A stretch of DNA of 64,000 bases from Thiohalophilus sp046483665 (GCF_046483665.1 NZ_JAWOCR010000039.1:1-64000); one strand, 5' to 3'; numbered from the stretch's first letter, positions 42,516-51,561 are shown. The notes: generated by a model not told the origin, from the sequence alone. Numbers and translations: made by a program.

Positions 42516-42725
42516 TTACTTTCCAGAGCCTCGAAAAGTGGTAGCCCCGGCCTTGTCTGGCACGATTTCGGGTTCGTAGTCACTGCCCAGATCGGTGCCG
42601 AGTTCCTCGGCTACCATCCACTAACAGGATTCGGCTTCGCAGGAACCACAGTCGCGCCAGACGGCGAAACCTTCGTGCATGCAGCATGAGTTACGGGATC
42701 ATCTTGCCGCCAGGTGATTGCTCAT
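42516..42725 (-). pseudogene. Cys-rich 69-codon gene with two in-frame stops
   Basis: GGAGG lies five bases before the ATG at 42725, an excellent ribosome site, 28 bases after the coiled-coil gene. The frame then runs to a TAA at 42516 but is broken by TGA at codon 9 (42699-42701) and TAG at codon 35 (42621-42623). Between and after the stops the reading is protein-like: MHEGFAVWRDCGSCEAESC, then WMVAEELGTDLGSDYEPEIV. Both stops can arise by one C-to-T change (CGA to TGA, CAG to TAG). Recoding is possible but less likely. Family not recognised. CGCGGAG-type repeats begin right after the TAA. Confidence 0.5.
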
Positions 42726-42753
42726 AGTCACCTCCGGGTTCGGGGTGACCGGT

Positions 42754-43455
42754 TTACTGTTCGGGTTTCTCAGCATCCTCCGTCCTGAGCTCCGGGATAG
42801 CTTGTCCCTTCCCCTCCTCTTTGTTGTTCTCGTTCCCGTCCTCGTCATTGCTGATGACCTTACTGATCTTCTGCTGCAGCTTGAACATTTCGTTTTTCAG
42901 ACGCTGCTCGCCTTCCTTGTGCCCGCCTTCATACATGGAAGCATATTCGTCCATCATGTTCTCCATGGTTTCCATGGTGGTCTCGAGGTTTTTTTGCAGA
43001 TTATTTTTTTCATCCCGCAATTGCTTGTTTTCACGCTTGAGTTTGACAAGCAGTGATTCACGCTCGGCATCCCCCTCATCCTCCTCTTCCAGTAAATGAT
43101 AGTAGCTTCTGAGCAGCCTTTCGACGTCGTGATCCACCTGCAGCAGCTGTTCCGGGTTCCGTCCCATGAACAGGCGCAAGATATGGGCATAGAGACTGGT
43201 TTCATGTTTGAGCATGGCCCGGGCCCGGGCATCGGCCTGCTCGGCGTCCATCTCAAGCTGCTCGGTGAGCAGTCCGATCAATTTCTTCCGGCGTTCGGAC
43301 TCGGAATCACGCAGGCGATTGATAAGCTCCAGGGCCAGCCGCCGATGCTTGCGCTGACGGCGAATCATCAATACCAGCAGCACCACGGCCCCCAGTAACA
43401 ATACCGCACTCAATTCGCTGGTCAGCACAAGTAGTCCGGTCTGAAACTCGTTCAT
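42754..43455 (-). CDS. Unknown membrane-anchored coiled-coil protein
   Basis: A 233 residue protein I cannot assign to a family. One membrane segment lies near residues 12-31 (SAVLLLGAVVLLVLMI), followed by a basic stretch RRQRKHRR, which predicts a cytoplasmic body. A long charged helix follows, with heptad-like coiled coil around 115-185 (LLVKLKRENKQLRDEKNNLQ) and an acidic disordered tail rich in E, D and N. AAGGAG precedes the ATG and the gene overlaps the VWA gene stop by four bases, so the two are coupled and probably interact at the inner membrane. Confidence 0.75.
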   Translation of the reverse strand: MNEFQTGLLVLTSELSAVLLLGAVVLLVLMIRRQRKHRRLALELINRLRDSESERRKKLIGLLTEQLEMDAEQADARARAMLKHETSLYAHILRLFMGRNPEQLLQVDHDVERLLRSYYHLLEEEDEGDAERESLLVKLKRENKQLRDEKNNLQKNLETTMETMENMMDEYASMYEGGHKEGEQRLKNEMFKLQQKISKVISNDEDGNENNKEEGKGQAIPELRTEDAEKPEQ

Positions 43456-45188
43456 AGCTCCAACTCCTTCTTTTCAGAGGCCAGAACATCACGGCGCAGC
43501 TTGCGCAGATAAACATAGATCGCCACGCCGCCCAGAATCAGTAGCAGATTGGTCAGAACCACCATGGCAATAACCCAGCGCCAGTCCAGTTCCCGTTCAC
43601 TTCCGGGTTCGCTGCGCTTGTCCGCATCGCTCGAGTCCGGACGCGTCTCTTCGCCGAGAGAGGCGCCGGCAGGTTTAGCGTCTATCCGGCGTTGCACCTG
43701 ACTGACAAACTCGCGTCCATCCTGGCGGGTCGCCTGAAAATCCACGCTCAGGATCTCGCCGGTCAGACTTGCCGGCACGTCCGCTTGCCACGCATTGCCC
43801 TCACGGTTCAGTTCAATCGGTGCCCCGGCACTGTTATGTAACGACAGCTGCATTGATTCGGGCCTGAACAGCGCGGTTACCGGGTTAACATGCAGCCGGT
43901 AATGTCCCCCGGGTTGCTTATCCAGCCGAATGACGAACGGCGCCTCATATATGCGCAGATGATGGACCTGCTCGCGTTCGAAGGTCGGGCTGCTGGCCCG
44001 CACCCGCAAGGTATGCTCGCCGGCTACCAGTATCTGCTGTACATCACGTTGATAAACCCCATCAAGATCCGGGGCGTTTAATGGATAGCTCGATGGCCCG
44101 GAATCAGGCGGGTTATCGGTCTGCAGAGTGAAATCGATCAGTTCGAGAAAGCTTTGATCGTTGATCCGCTGCCCCTTGTCACTCAGCCAGGCACTTAACC
44201 TCAACTCGTCTTGGCGCAGCAGATGATCCGGCAAGGGATCCACCTGCAATTGGAGGTTGGTCAGCACCATGACCCGGTTATCGGGATCCTCGCGGGTCTT
44301 TAACAGCCATTCACCGCTTTGCGGCTGCTCGATGGTCACCAGATCATAGTCCGCTTCAGCGTGCCAACGGGCTGTCGAAGGATGGTCTGCTTCATTCCAG
44401 ACTTGCTGCCCGGGAGGAATGACATTCAGCGGCGGTTCGCCATCGCGACGAAACACCAGCAAGGTCATATCCTCGATCTTTTCATCGACGACAAAGCGGT
44501 TGTTCGTCAGAGGCAGGGTCTGCACTGTTACTGCTTTTTCAAACAGCCGCAGAAACAACCGTTGCAATGCTTCACTGTCCCGCGCCTCTTCATACCAGCC
44601 TCCGCTGGCGGCCGACAGTGTCGTGAGCAAATCCCGATCCACGCCGTCGGAAAGCCCGAGCGTATGGATTTTGACCCCGGCGCGTTGCAGACGGGGCAAC
44701 AGTTCCTCCAGAATCCGCCGACGGGAGCGGTCACTGGCCTGCGTTTTGTCGCTGACATCCACCTTGCCGTCGGTCAGCAATAACAGATGCCGGTCATAGG
44801 CCGGATCCGGCGATTGCCAGTTGAATGCCGCCTTTTCCAGCGCCGCCTCGATGTTGGTAAACAGGCCGCGGGAATGGAGCGCCTGCGCTTCACGCCGGGC
44901 CCGCGCTTTCCAGTCGGCATCGACCTGACCGTAGGGCACGGCCATATTCACGTACTGGCCGAAGGTCCAGACACCTGCATGGATTCCGTCGGGCATCAGG
45001 CCGGTGAGCAGCTTCAACGCCGGGCGGCGCAGGTTGTCGGGATCGGTCTGCTTCATGCTGCCGGAAATATCAATCAGCACGCGCAAATCGGTCGTCGGCG
45101 TCTCGTCCGCCCACACGGGTGCAACGACTGACATAAGCAGAGCAAGAAAGGGAAACACGTAACAGCGTGAGCGTTGCAACAAAGACAA
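43452..45188 (-). CDS. Periplasmic VWA-domain protein with C-terminal anchor
   Basis: A 578 residue protein with a signal peptide (cleavage near VAPVWA), a von Willebrand A domain in the first 220 residues with an intact metal site (DISGSM, then the Thr of TNIEAAL, then LLTDGKVD), a long beta-rich region, a spacer rich in S, D and E, and one C-terminal membrane segment (VIAMVVLTNLLLILGGVAIYV). The start is a TTG at 45188 with GGAG ten bases upstream; an in-frame GTG at 45158 would lose the positive signal-peptide tip. Metal-dependent ligand binding in the periplasm is inferred. It resembles VWA proteins sometimes called TIGR03503, but I am not sure. First gene of the coupled pair. Confidence 0.78.
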   Translation of the reverse strand: MSLLQRSRCYVFPFLALLMSVVAPVWADETPTTDLRVLIDISGSMKQTDPDNLRRPALKLLTGLMPDGIHAGVWTFGQYVNMAVPYGQVDADWKARARREAQALHSRGLFTNIEAALEKAAFNWQSPDPAYDRHLLLLTDGKVDVSDKTQASDRSRRRILEELLPRLQRAGVKIHTLGLSDGVDRDLLTTLSAASGGWYEEARDSEALQRLFLRLFEKAVTVQTLPLTNNRFVVDEKIEDMTLLVFRRDGEPPLNVIPPGQQVWNEADHPSTARWHAEADYDLVTIEQPQSGEWLLKTREDPDNRVMVLTNLQLQVDPLPDHLLRQDELRLSAWLSDKGQRINDQSFLELIDFTLQTDNPPDSGPSSYPLNAPDLDGVYQRDVQQILVAGEHTLRVRASSPTFEREQVHHLRIYEAPFVIRLDKQPGGHYRLHVNPVTALFRPESMQLSLHNSAGAPIELNREGNAWQADVPASLTGEILSVDFQATRQDGREFVSQVQRRIDAKPAGASLGEETRPDSSDADKRSEPGSERELDWRWVIAMVVLTNLLLILGGVAIYVYLRKLRRDVLASEKKELEL

Positions 45189-45338
45189 AAACCCGAAACT
45201 CCATCTTGAAATGACGGCCGCCAGGAGAAAAACCCCGGCGGTTCATTCAGTTATCGGCGAATACGACGACCGAGTTGAGTCTTTGGCGGATTTATTGGCA
45301 GAAAAAGTGGCACAAGGGGAAGGCGGAAAGACAACCGA

Positions 45339-45366
45339 CCCGAAAAGCAGCCACGCACTTTTCGGG
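45339..45366 (-). terminator. Hairpin after the 33 aa peptide gene
   Basis: CCCGAAAAG and CTTTTCGGG form a perfect 9 bp stem around a 10 base loop, 11 bases after the stop codon at 45378. There is no long T-run, so termination may be partial and allow read-through into the VWA gene. Confidence 0.5.
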
Positions 45367-45377
45367 CCGGAAACGGT

Positions 45378-45479
45378 TCAGCCGGCGATAATGACGGACA
45401 GGAAGCTGAACCAGGCAATGGCAATCAGCACGATCACAATCACCATGGGCAAATTCTGGAACGTGAACATTTCTTTCAT
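45378..45479 (-). CDS. 33-residue single-span membrane peptide
   Basis: An ATG at 45479 has GGAGAG before it (spacing 4-6 bases). The peptide starts MKEMFTFQNLPMVIVIV and ends SFLSVIIAG, with one hydrophobic span of about 22 residues. It lies 62 bases after ccoS on the same strand. Very small membrane peptides such as CcoM are known to stabilise cbb3 oxidases. This one is not recognisably CcoM, so a role in the oxidase is only inferred from position. It is too short for standard gene finders. Confidence 0.6.
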   Translation of the reverse strand: MKEMFTFQNLPMVIVIVLIAIAWFSFLSVIIAG

Positions 45480-45540
45480 GGGGCTCTCCAAAAAGGCATC
45501 ATCTTCAATAAGTAAATTCTAATAAACCAGGGACACGGCA

Positions 45541-45744
45541 TCAAGTCGGCCTGTCCTTATCTTCACCGGCGTCGTCTTCCTGGCGCCGACGGGGAATCCG
45601 CGGATCATCGTCATCCATCAAAATCCTGTGCGCCGGGCCTTCCAGGTCCTCGAACTGCCCGCTGCGCACCGCCCAGATCAGCGCTCCGATGGCCACTGCC
45701 AGCACAATCACGGCAATGGGGATGAGCAGATACAGGATCTCCAT
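45541..45744 (-). CDS. ccoS: cbb3 oxidase assembly protein CcoS
   Basis: A 67 residue protein with one N-terminal membrane span (LYLLIPIAVIVLAVAIGALIW) followed by the family motif AVRSGQFEDLEGPAHRILMDDD. CcoS is needed for heme and copper insertion into CcoN. The tail is longer and more charged than usual. It follows ccoI on the same strand, the standard ccoGHIS order. Confidence 0.95.
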   Translation of the reverse strand: MEILYLLIPIAVIVLAVAIGALIWAVRSGQFEDLEGPAHRILMDDDDPRIPRRRQEDDAGEDKDRPT

Positions 45745-45776
45745 AATCTCTCCTTGCGTGCGCCGTCCCGGGTATC

Positions 45777-48272
45777 TCAGCCGGGACGCCCCTCATTATC
45801 CGCCACTGGCGGCAGCGGTGAAAGCCCGGCTTCTCGTTGCGTCGCCGCCTTCGTCTTCCCGCGCAACAGACGCAGGGCATTGAGCACGACCAGTAGCGAG
45901 CTCAAAGACATGCCCAGGGCGGCAAGCCAGGGCGTCAGGAAGCCCGCAGCGGCTACCGGCAGGGCCACCAGATTATATCCCAGTGCCCAGCCGATATTCT
46001 GACGTACGATGCGCAACGTGGCGCGTGATTGTCTGACGGCGGCCAGCAGATGATCCAGCCGGTTGGACTGCAGAATCATGTCAGCGCTGTTGTGCGCCAG
46101 TTCGACACCACTGGCCATGGCAATGGAAACATGAGCCTGGGAGAGGACCGGGGCGTCATTGACCCCGTCGCCCACCATCGCCACGGTATGCCCCTGCTCC
46201 TGCAGTTCACGCAGACCGGCCAGTTTATCCGCCGGCAGCAGTGCGCCCCGGGCCTCCGCGATCCCCAGCTGCCTGGCCACCCGGGTCACCGCCGCGGGGT
46301 CATCGCCGGAGAAAAGCCGGACCTCAATCCCCAGTTTATGCAGACCGGCCACGGTCGCCCGGGCATCGTCTCGCAGCCGATCGCTCAGCTCCAGCAAGGC
46401 GAGTAATCCATCGGCCGACCCCAGATACACCGGGCTGGCGCCCGGCATCGCTGCGGGCAGCATACCGGTATCGGCACCACTCAATTGATTGACAAAAGCC
46501 AGCGTCCCGACCCGGTAGGTCACCCCGTCAATTTCGCCGCTCACCCCGCAACCGGGTGTGGCCTGCAGCCGTTCGACCGCCGGCGGCGACCCGGCGGCGG
46601 CGCTGATAGCCCGCGCCAGCGGGTGTTCCGAACCCCGTTCCAGGGCCGCCGCCAGGGCCAGCGCCTGTTGCGCCGACAGCGCTCCCAGCGGGCGAACCCG
46701 GGCGAGCGACAGCTGCCCCTCGGTCAGGGTTCCGGTTTTGTCGAAGACCAGCGTATCAATGCGCGCCAGAGTCTCCAGCGCATGGCCGCGCGTGGTTATC
46801 ACGCCGCGCCGGGTCAATTGCCCGGTACTGGCGGTCATGGCAACCGGGGTGGCCAGCGACAGGGCACAGGGACAGCTGACCACCAGCACTGCCACCGCGA
46901 CCCAGAAAGCCCGGGCCGGGTCGATCTGCCACCAGATCAGTCCCGCGCTGGTCGCCAGTAACAAAACCAGCAACACGAAGTAACCGGTTCCCCGCTGGGC
47001 GAGCCGGGCAATGCGCGGTTTTTCAATCTGGGCCCGATCCAGCAGACGCTGGATACCGGACAGCACCGTATCCTGTCCGACCCGGGTGACCCGCATCTCC
47101 AGCGGACTCTCCACGTTGACGGCACCGCCGATCAGGGTATCGCCCGCCTGGCGGGTGCGAGGCAGGCTCTCCCCGCTCAACAGCGACTCGTCGACGCTGG
47201 ATGTCCCGCCAAGCACTTCGCCGTCAGCGGGCACCGTCTCCCCGGGACGAATACGGACCCGATCGCCGGGCACCAGTTCGGCCACCCCGACCTGGATTTC
47301 CTCCCCCTGCGCATTCAGCCGGGTGGCCAGCGCCGGCAGCAGGGTCGCGAGATTTTCCACCGCCGCGCTGGCGCGCTGGCGTGCCCCCATCTCCAGATAG
47401 CGACTCAGCAGCAGGAAAAACACAAACATGGTGGCCGATTCGAAATAGACCTCGCCACTGCGCGTGACGGTGGCAATGGCGCTGGCGAAGTAGGTGCCGC
47501 CCACGGCCAGCGCCACCGGCACGTCCATGCCCAGTTGACGCTGGCGAAGATCCCGCCAGGCAGCGCTGTAAAACGGCCAGCCCGCGTAGACGATCACCGG
47601 GGTGGCAATAATCAGGCTGACCCAGCGCAAAAAATGCATCATGTCCGCAGTCATGCCCTGGTCCTCGCCGGCATACAACGCCACAGCCAGCATCATCACC
47701 TGCATCATCCCCAGCCCGGCAATGGCCAGGCGTCGCAGAGCGCGGCTGCGCTCGCGCTGCTGAACCTGGGCCTGGCGATGGGGATCATAGGGATGGGCCC
47801 GGTAACCAATAGCGCTGATCGCCCTGAGGATGTCGCTCAGCTGAATCTGTCGCTCGTCCCAGCGCACGCGGGCACGCTGCGTGCTGTAATTGATGGCAAA
47901 TTCCAGTACCCCGGGCAGGCTGCCGACATGTCGCTCGTTGAGCCAGACACAGGCAGCGCAGGTAATTCCTTCCAGGATCAGCGAAGCCTCACGCTCCTCT
48001 GGCTCGCCGCTGACAAAGCGTTGCTGCACTTCGGGGCGATCGTAGAGATCCAGCGTCTTCAGTGCCTCAGGTACCAGCTGCGCGGGGTTGGGGGCGTTTT
48101 CGGTGCGATAGCGGTAGAAATCTTCCAGTCCCGCATCGACAATGGCATTGGCCACCGCTTCGCAGCCGGGACAACACATAGGCCGCGCCTCAGCGTCGAT
48201 CACAGCCTGATAATGACTGCCTGGAGGAACCGGCTGCCCGCAATGAAAACAGCTGTGATGTTCCCCGGCCAT
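45777..48272 (-). CDS. ccoI: Copper-exporting P-type ATPase CcoI
   Basis: P1B-type ATPase of 831 residues that moves copper for cbb3 oxidase maturation. The N-terminal Cys-rich region CFHCGQ...CCPGCEAV is typical of CcoI/FixI. It is followed by a heavy-metal domain GITCAACVWLN, the membrane CPCALSLATP metal site, DKTGTLTEG and GDGVNDAPVL. I use the ATG at 48272 (MAGEHHSCFHCG); a TTG at 48278 is the only longer option. It starts 11 bases after the ccoH stop. Confidence 0.95.
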   Translation of the reverse strand: MAGEHHSCFHCGQPVPPGSHYQAVIDAEARPMCCPGCEAVANAIVDAGLEDFYRYRTENAPNPAQLVPEALKTLDLYDRPEVQQRFVSGEPEEREASLILEGITCAACVWLNERHVGSLPGVLEFAINYSTQRARVRWDERQIQLSDILRAISAIGYRAHPYDPHRQAQVQQRERSRALRRLAIAGLGMMQVMMLAVALYAGEDQGMTADMMHFLRWVSLIIATPVIVYAGWPFYSAAWRDLRQRQLGMDVPVALAVGGTYFASAIATVTRSGEVYFESATMFVFFLLLSRYLEMGARQRASAAVENLATLLPALATRLNAQGEEIQVGVAELVPGDRVRIRPGETVPADGEVLGGTSSVDESLLSGESLPRTRQAGDTLIGGAVNVESPLEMRVTRVGQDTVLSGIQRLLDRAQIEKPRIARLAQRGTGYFVLLVLLLATSAGLIWWQIDPARAFWVAVAVLVVSCPCALSLATPVAMTASTGQLTRRGVITTRGHALETLARIDTLVFDKTGTLTEGQLSLARVRPLGALSAQQALALAAALERGSEHPLARAISAAAGSPPAVERLQATPGCGVSGEIDGVTYRVGTLAFVNQLSGADTGMLPAAMPGASPVYLGSADGLLALLELSDRLRDDARATVAGLHKLGIEVRLFSGDDPAAVTRVARQLGIAEARGALLPADKLAGLRELQEQGHTVAMVGDGVNDAPVLSQAHVSIAMASGVELAHNSADMILQSNRLDHLLAAVRQSRATLRIVRQNIGWALGYNLVALPVAAAGFLTPWLAALGMSLSSLLVVLNALRLLRGKTKAATQREAGLSPLPPVADNEGRPG

Positions 48273-48283
48273 CGGCAAACGGC

Positions 48284-49108
48284 TCAGCGCGCCGCCTCTA
48301 TCCGGGTGGTTGCCTTGATCTCATGGCTTTGCTCCCCCCGGCGTATCTGCAACAGTAATTCCCAGCGTCCGCCTTCGGGTAACACCGGTTTGGCCAGATA
48401 ACTCCCGGGCTCATCCGTCTGTGGCGACATGGTAAACGCCTGATCGAGCCGACTGTCCCCCGGACGCAAAAAGACTCCGTGTACCTCGGCGTCGCTGACA
48501 GGCGTGCCATTCCGATCCAGTACCCGCACCTTGAAGACAGACGCCTGCCCGGCGCGGGGCTCACCCAGCCAGCCCTTTTGCACCTGCCAGCCCCGTTCCT
48601 GCTGTTCCTGGATGCGTTGTTGAAACTGGTTGAATTCATCCTGCTCTTTGCGAAAATCACGCGCCACGGTACCGGGGAAATGGGAGCTGACCTGCCCGCC
48701 GCTGCGTGGTTCGGGCAGCAGCCAGCGGGTCGCCTCGGTATCCAGACCTTTTTGCGCCAGCAGGATATAGACGGAATTGACACCAATGACAACCATGAAA
48801 AAGATCACGATCGCCGCCGGTCCCCAGTGAAACCAGCGGCCGGTTTCGCCAGCCGCGCGGCGCGCATCACGCTGACTGGTGATAATCCCCAGTACATAGA
48901 CAGTCACAAGATAAACGGCGATGTGAATGGCAAATACATCGGCTCCCGGCCAGCTAATAATGACCGTGGGCATATAGATGCCGATTACCAGCAAGGCCGC
49001 GACCACTGCCACCATCTTGCCGTCCAGTCTGCTGAAGCGATACAGCAGGGCGAAGCCAATGGTAATAACAATGATACCACCGAGCAGGGAATACAGAATA
49101 TCTGTCAT
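48284..49108 (-). CDS. ccoH: CcoH/FixH family protein with extra membrane segments
   Basis: A 274 residue protein. Three membrane spans occupy the first 80 residues (LLGGIIVITIGFALLY; VAVVAALLVIGIYMPTVII; IHIAVYLVTVYVLGII) and a fourth is at about 95-115 (GPAAIVIFFMVVIGVNSVYILLA). The C-terminal half is a FixH-like domain (FKVRVLDRNGTPVSDAEVHG). Standard CcoH is shorter with a single span, so the N-terminal addition is unusual. Position between ccoG and ccoI supports a role in cbb3 assembly or stability. Confidence 0.82.
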   Translation of the reverse strand: MTDILYSLLGGIIVITIGFALLYRFSRLDGKMVAVVAALLVIGIYMPTVIISWPGADVFAIHIAVYLVTVYVLGIITSQRDARRAAGETGRWFHWGPAAIVIFFMVVIGVNSVYILLAQKGLDTEATRWLLPEPRSGGQVSSHFPGTVARDFRKEQDEFNQFQQRIQEQQERGWQVQKGWLGEPRAGQASVFKVRVLDRNGTPVSDAEVHGVFLRPGDSRLDQAFTMSPQTDEPGSYLAKPVLPEGGRWELLLQIRRGEQSHEIKATTRIEAAR

Positions 49109-49118
49109 GGCAGTAACC

Positions 49119-50525
49119 TTAGTCTGTTGAGGGGGTATAGAACACGGTATTGCGCCGGGCCGTCAGGGGGGCTTCACTATTCATCTGGCGAATCACAAAC
49201 TCGAATGATTGGCGTTCCTGTTCAGCCATTTGCGGCCGCCGGTTCACCTTGGCGATCAGTTTAAGGCTGTGTTCAGGGCCCACAGTCACTTCGCTGTTGC
49301 CTCCCAGATCCAGTTCCGCCCGGGGAAGACCCTTGATACTGATCCGGTAACGGATCGCGTCACTGGTTTTATTATTAATTTTGATCTCGTAACGGTTCTG
49401 AATCCGGCCATCGGACAATGTGACCGACAGCGGTTGACGGAACTGGGCCACACTCAGCTCAACTTTGTCCCGATGCGAAATCGCCCAGGCCAACAGGCTG
49501 ATCGTGGCAACCAGTACCAGCGCGTAGCCCAGATTTTTCAGATTGAAGGGATTGCTCTTTTCCCCTTCCAGAGCCTTTTGCGAGGTATAGCGGATCAGTC
49601 CGCGCGGATAACCGATACTGTCCATGATAGTATCGCAGGCGTCGATACACAGTGCACAGGATATACACTGATATTGCAGGCCATTGCGAATATCGATGCC
49701 GACCGGACACACCTGGACGCAATAACCACAATCGATACAATCCCCCACCTTGTCGGCAATACGCGCCTCGCGCTCCATGTAATCTTTGGACGGTTTATGT
49801 CGACCCTGTTCACGTTCCCCGCGTTGTTCGTCATATGCCACTATCAGGGTATCGCGATCGAACATTACACCCTGGAAGCGGGCATAAGGGCACATATAGG
49901 TACAGACCTGCTCGCGTGCCAGGCCGGCCATTACATAAGTCGTGGCGGTGAGAAACAGTGTCGTAGCATACGCCGCGAAGGGGGCCTGTCCCTGGAAGAA
50001 GTTCAGGGCCAGTTGAGGGGCATCCCCCCAGTAAAGCGTGAAGGTCAAACCGGTCACAAAAGCCATAGCCAGCCATAGCAGGTGCGTCACACCCAGTTTT
50101 AAAAACTTGGCCATGTCCCACGGTGCGTTTGCCAGCTTGATTCGGGCATTTCGTTCGCCCTGTACCAGACGTTCGATCAGGATATAAACATCCGTCCACA
50201 GGGTCTGGAAACAGAAATAGCCGCAAAACACACGCCCGGCAACTCCGGTAACGAAAAACAGTAATAATGCGAATATAACCAGCAGCCCCGCCAGCCAGAA
50301 GATATCCTGGGCATATACCACGAGGTCAAACAGATAAAAACGTCGTCCGGCCAGATCGAATAATACCGCCTGGTCCGGTGCGTTTTCACGCGTCCAGCGC
50401 AGCCAGGGCAACAAAAAATAGACGCCGTAGGCGAGCGTCAGTATCGCGTATTTAAGCGTACGAAAGCGTCCTTTAACCGAACGCGGATAGATTGGAATAC
50501 GGGCCTGATAAGCGGGTTCTGTCAT
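49119..50525 (-). CDS. ccoG: CcoG/RdxA-type ferredoxin, cbb3 maturation
   Basis: Polytopic membrane protein of 468 residues with two cytoplasmic [4Fe-4S] sites, CIDCGYCVQVCPVGID and CISCALCIDACD, plus the upstream CTYMCPYARFQ and FCGYFCFQTLW motifs of the NapH/RdxA family. CcoG is reported as a cupric reductase for cbb3 assembly. A C-terminal immunoglobulin-like domain follows. It is separated from ccoP by a strong terminator, so ccoGHIS may be a separate transcript from ccoNOQP. Confidence 0.94.
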   Translation of the reverse strand: MTEPAYQARIPIYPRSVKGRFRTLKYAILTLAYGVYFLLPWLRWTRENAPDQAVLFDLAGRRFYLFDLVVYAQDIFWLAGLLVIFALLLFFVTGVAGRVFCGYFCFQTLWTDVYILIERLVQGERNARIKLANAPWDMAKFLKLGVTHLLWLAMAFVTGLTFTLYWGDAPQLALNFFQGQAPFAAYATTLFLTATTYVMAGLAREQVCTYMCPYARFQGVMFDRDTLIVAYDEQRGEREQGRHKPSKDYMEREARIADKVGDCIDCGYCVQVCPVGIDIRNGLQYQCISCALCIDACDTIMDSIGYPRGLIRYTSQKALEGEKSNPFNLKNLGYALVLVATISLLAWAISHRDKVELSVAQFRQPLSVTLSDGRIQNRYEIKINNKTSDAIRYRISIKGLPRAELDLGGNSEVTVGPEHSLKLIAKVNRRPQMAEQERQSFEFVIRQMNSEAPLTARRNTVFYTPSTD

Positions 50526-50565
50526 TCCTGCATCAATTAGGTGTCAGACATCCACTGGTAATGCC

Positions 50566-50612
50566 AAATAAATAAAGGGAGGGACGTTCGCCTGGTGCAA
50601 ACGCGCCCTCCC
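50566..50612 (-). terminator. Intrinsic terminator after ccoNOQP
   Basis: On the minus strand GGGAGGGCGCGTT pairs with AACGTCCCTCCC and is followed by TTTATTTATTT, 41 bases after the ccoP stop. Confidence 0.88.
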
Positions 50613-50652
50613 ACCGGTTGTATTTTGTTGTCTTTGAGTCGGGCAATCGAGC

Positions 50653-51561
50653 CTAGTTCCCGCCGCCCATTTCGTGCACATAATAAGTCAGGATCTTGAT
50701 TTCGGTATCCGACAGGCGCTCTTTCCAGCCCGGCATTTCGCGCGCGACACCATTGCGCACCAGCTTCATTACGGCCTCTTTCTGCGCTTCGGTGCTGGCT
50801 GCACCGGGAACGTCGACAATTGTCCAGATACTGTCGGTCAGGTTTGCCGAGCCCATTGAGGGCTTGCCTTTGGCATCTTCACCATGACATACCGCACAAT
50901 TGGCATCGAAGACCTGCTTGCCGCGCTCGACTTCCCCGGTATCCATATCATGATCGGACAGACTCAGCACATAGGCTGAAACATTGCTGATTTGTTCCTG
51001 CGAGAGCTGCCCCTTGAAACCCGGCATATTGCCCTGACGACCTTCCCGAATGGAGTGTTCAATCTGCTCGAAAGAGCCGCCCCACAGCCAGGCATCATCG
51101 ATCAGGTTCGGGTATTTGCCCATCACGCCATTACCGCCGGTTTGATGGCAGGCGGCACAGTTATCCGCGAACAACACCTTGGCCATGGAGAAAGCAAACC
51201 CGGTCTGTTCAGGATCGGCCTGGATCTGCTGGTATGAAGCCTGGCTCAACTGTTCCACGTACTTGGCCTGCGCCTGACGGGCTTCCTGCATTTCCTTTTC
51301 GAACAGAGCCCGGGTATTCCAGTGCGTGGTGACTGTCTTTCCGTCCTCAGTGGTATAGGTAATGTCGTTCATCACCCCTTTGGTATACGTATCGCCAAGG
51401 GGCAATGTTGGATAAAGAATCCAGTAAATAATCGCAAATACTACCGTGGCATAGAATGCCCATAACCACCAGTTCGGAAGCGGATTATTAAACTCCTGGA
51501 GGTCCCCATCCCAGGCATGTCCGGTAGTCTGTACTGTCTTCTGGCTTTTATCTTTACTCAT
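50653..51561 (-). CDS. ccoP: cbb3 oxidase diheme subunit III
   Basis: Diheme cytochrome c of 302 residues, anchored by an N-terminal span (WWLWAFYATVVFAIIYWILY) after the usual DGDLQEFNNPLPNWW. The heme sites are CAACHQTGGNG and CAVCHGEDAKG, each followed by a distal Met region. It takes electrons from soluble cytochrome c for CcoO and CcoN. Overlaps ccoQ by eight bases. Confidence 0.96.
   Translation of the reverse strand: MSKDKSQKTVQTTGHAWDGDLQEFNNPLPNWWLWAFYATVVFAIIYWILYPTLPLGDTYTKGVMNDITYTTEDGKTVTTHWNTRALFEKEMQEARQAQAKYVEQLSQASYQQIQADPEQTGFAFSMAKVLFADNCAACHQTGGNGVMGKYPNLIDDAWLWGGSFEQIEHSIREGRQGNMPGFKGQLSQEQISNVSAYVLSLSDHDMDTGEVERGKQVFDANCAVCHGEDAKGKPSMGSANLTDSIWTIVDVPGAASTEAQKEAVMKLVRNGVAREMPGWKERLSDTEIKILTYYVHEMGGGN

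Noticed and set aside
42516..42725. Selenoprotein gene at the TGA of codon 9
   Set aside because: A second stop (TAG) follows in the same frame and no clear SECIS hairpin was seen just after the TGA, so decay is more likely; kept as a finding for checking.
49459..50226. Overlapping minus frames in ccoG as extra genes
   Set aside because: Out-of-frame readings of ccoG; the true frame carries all the iron-sulfur motifs.
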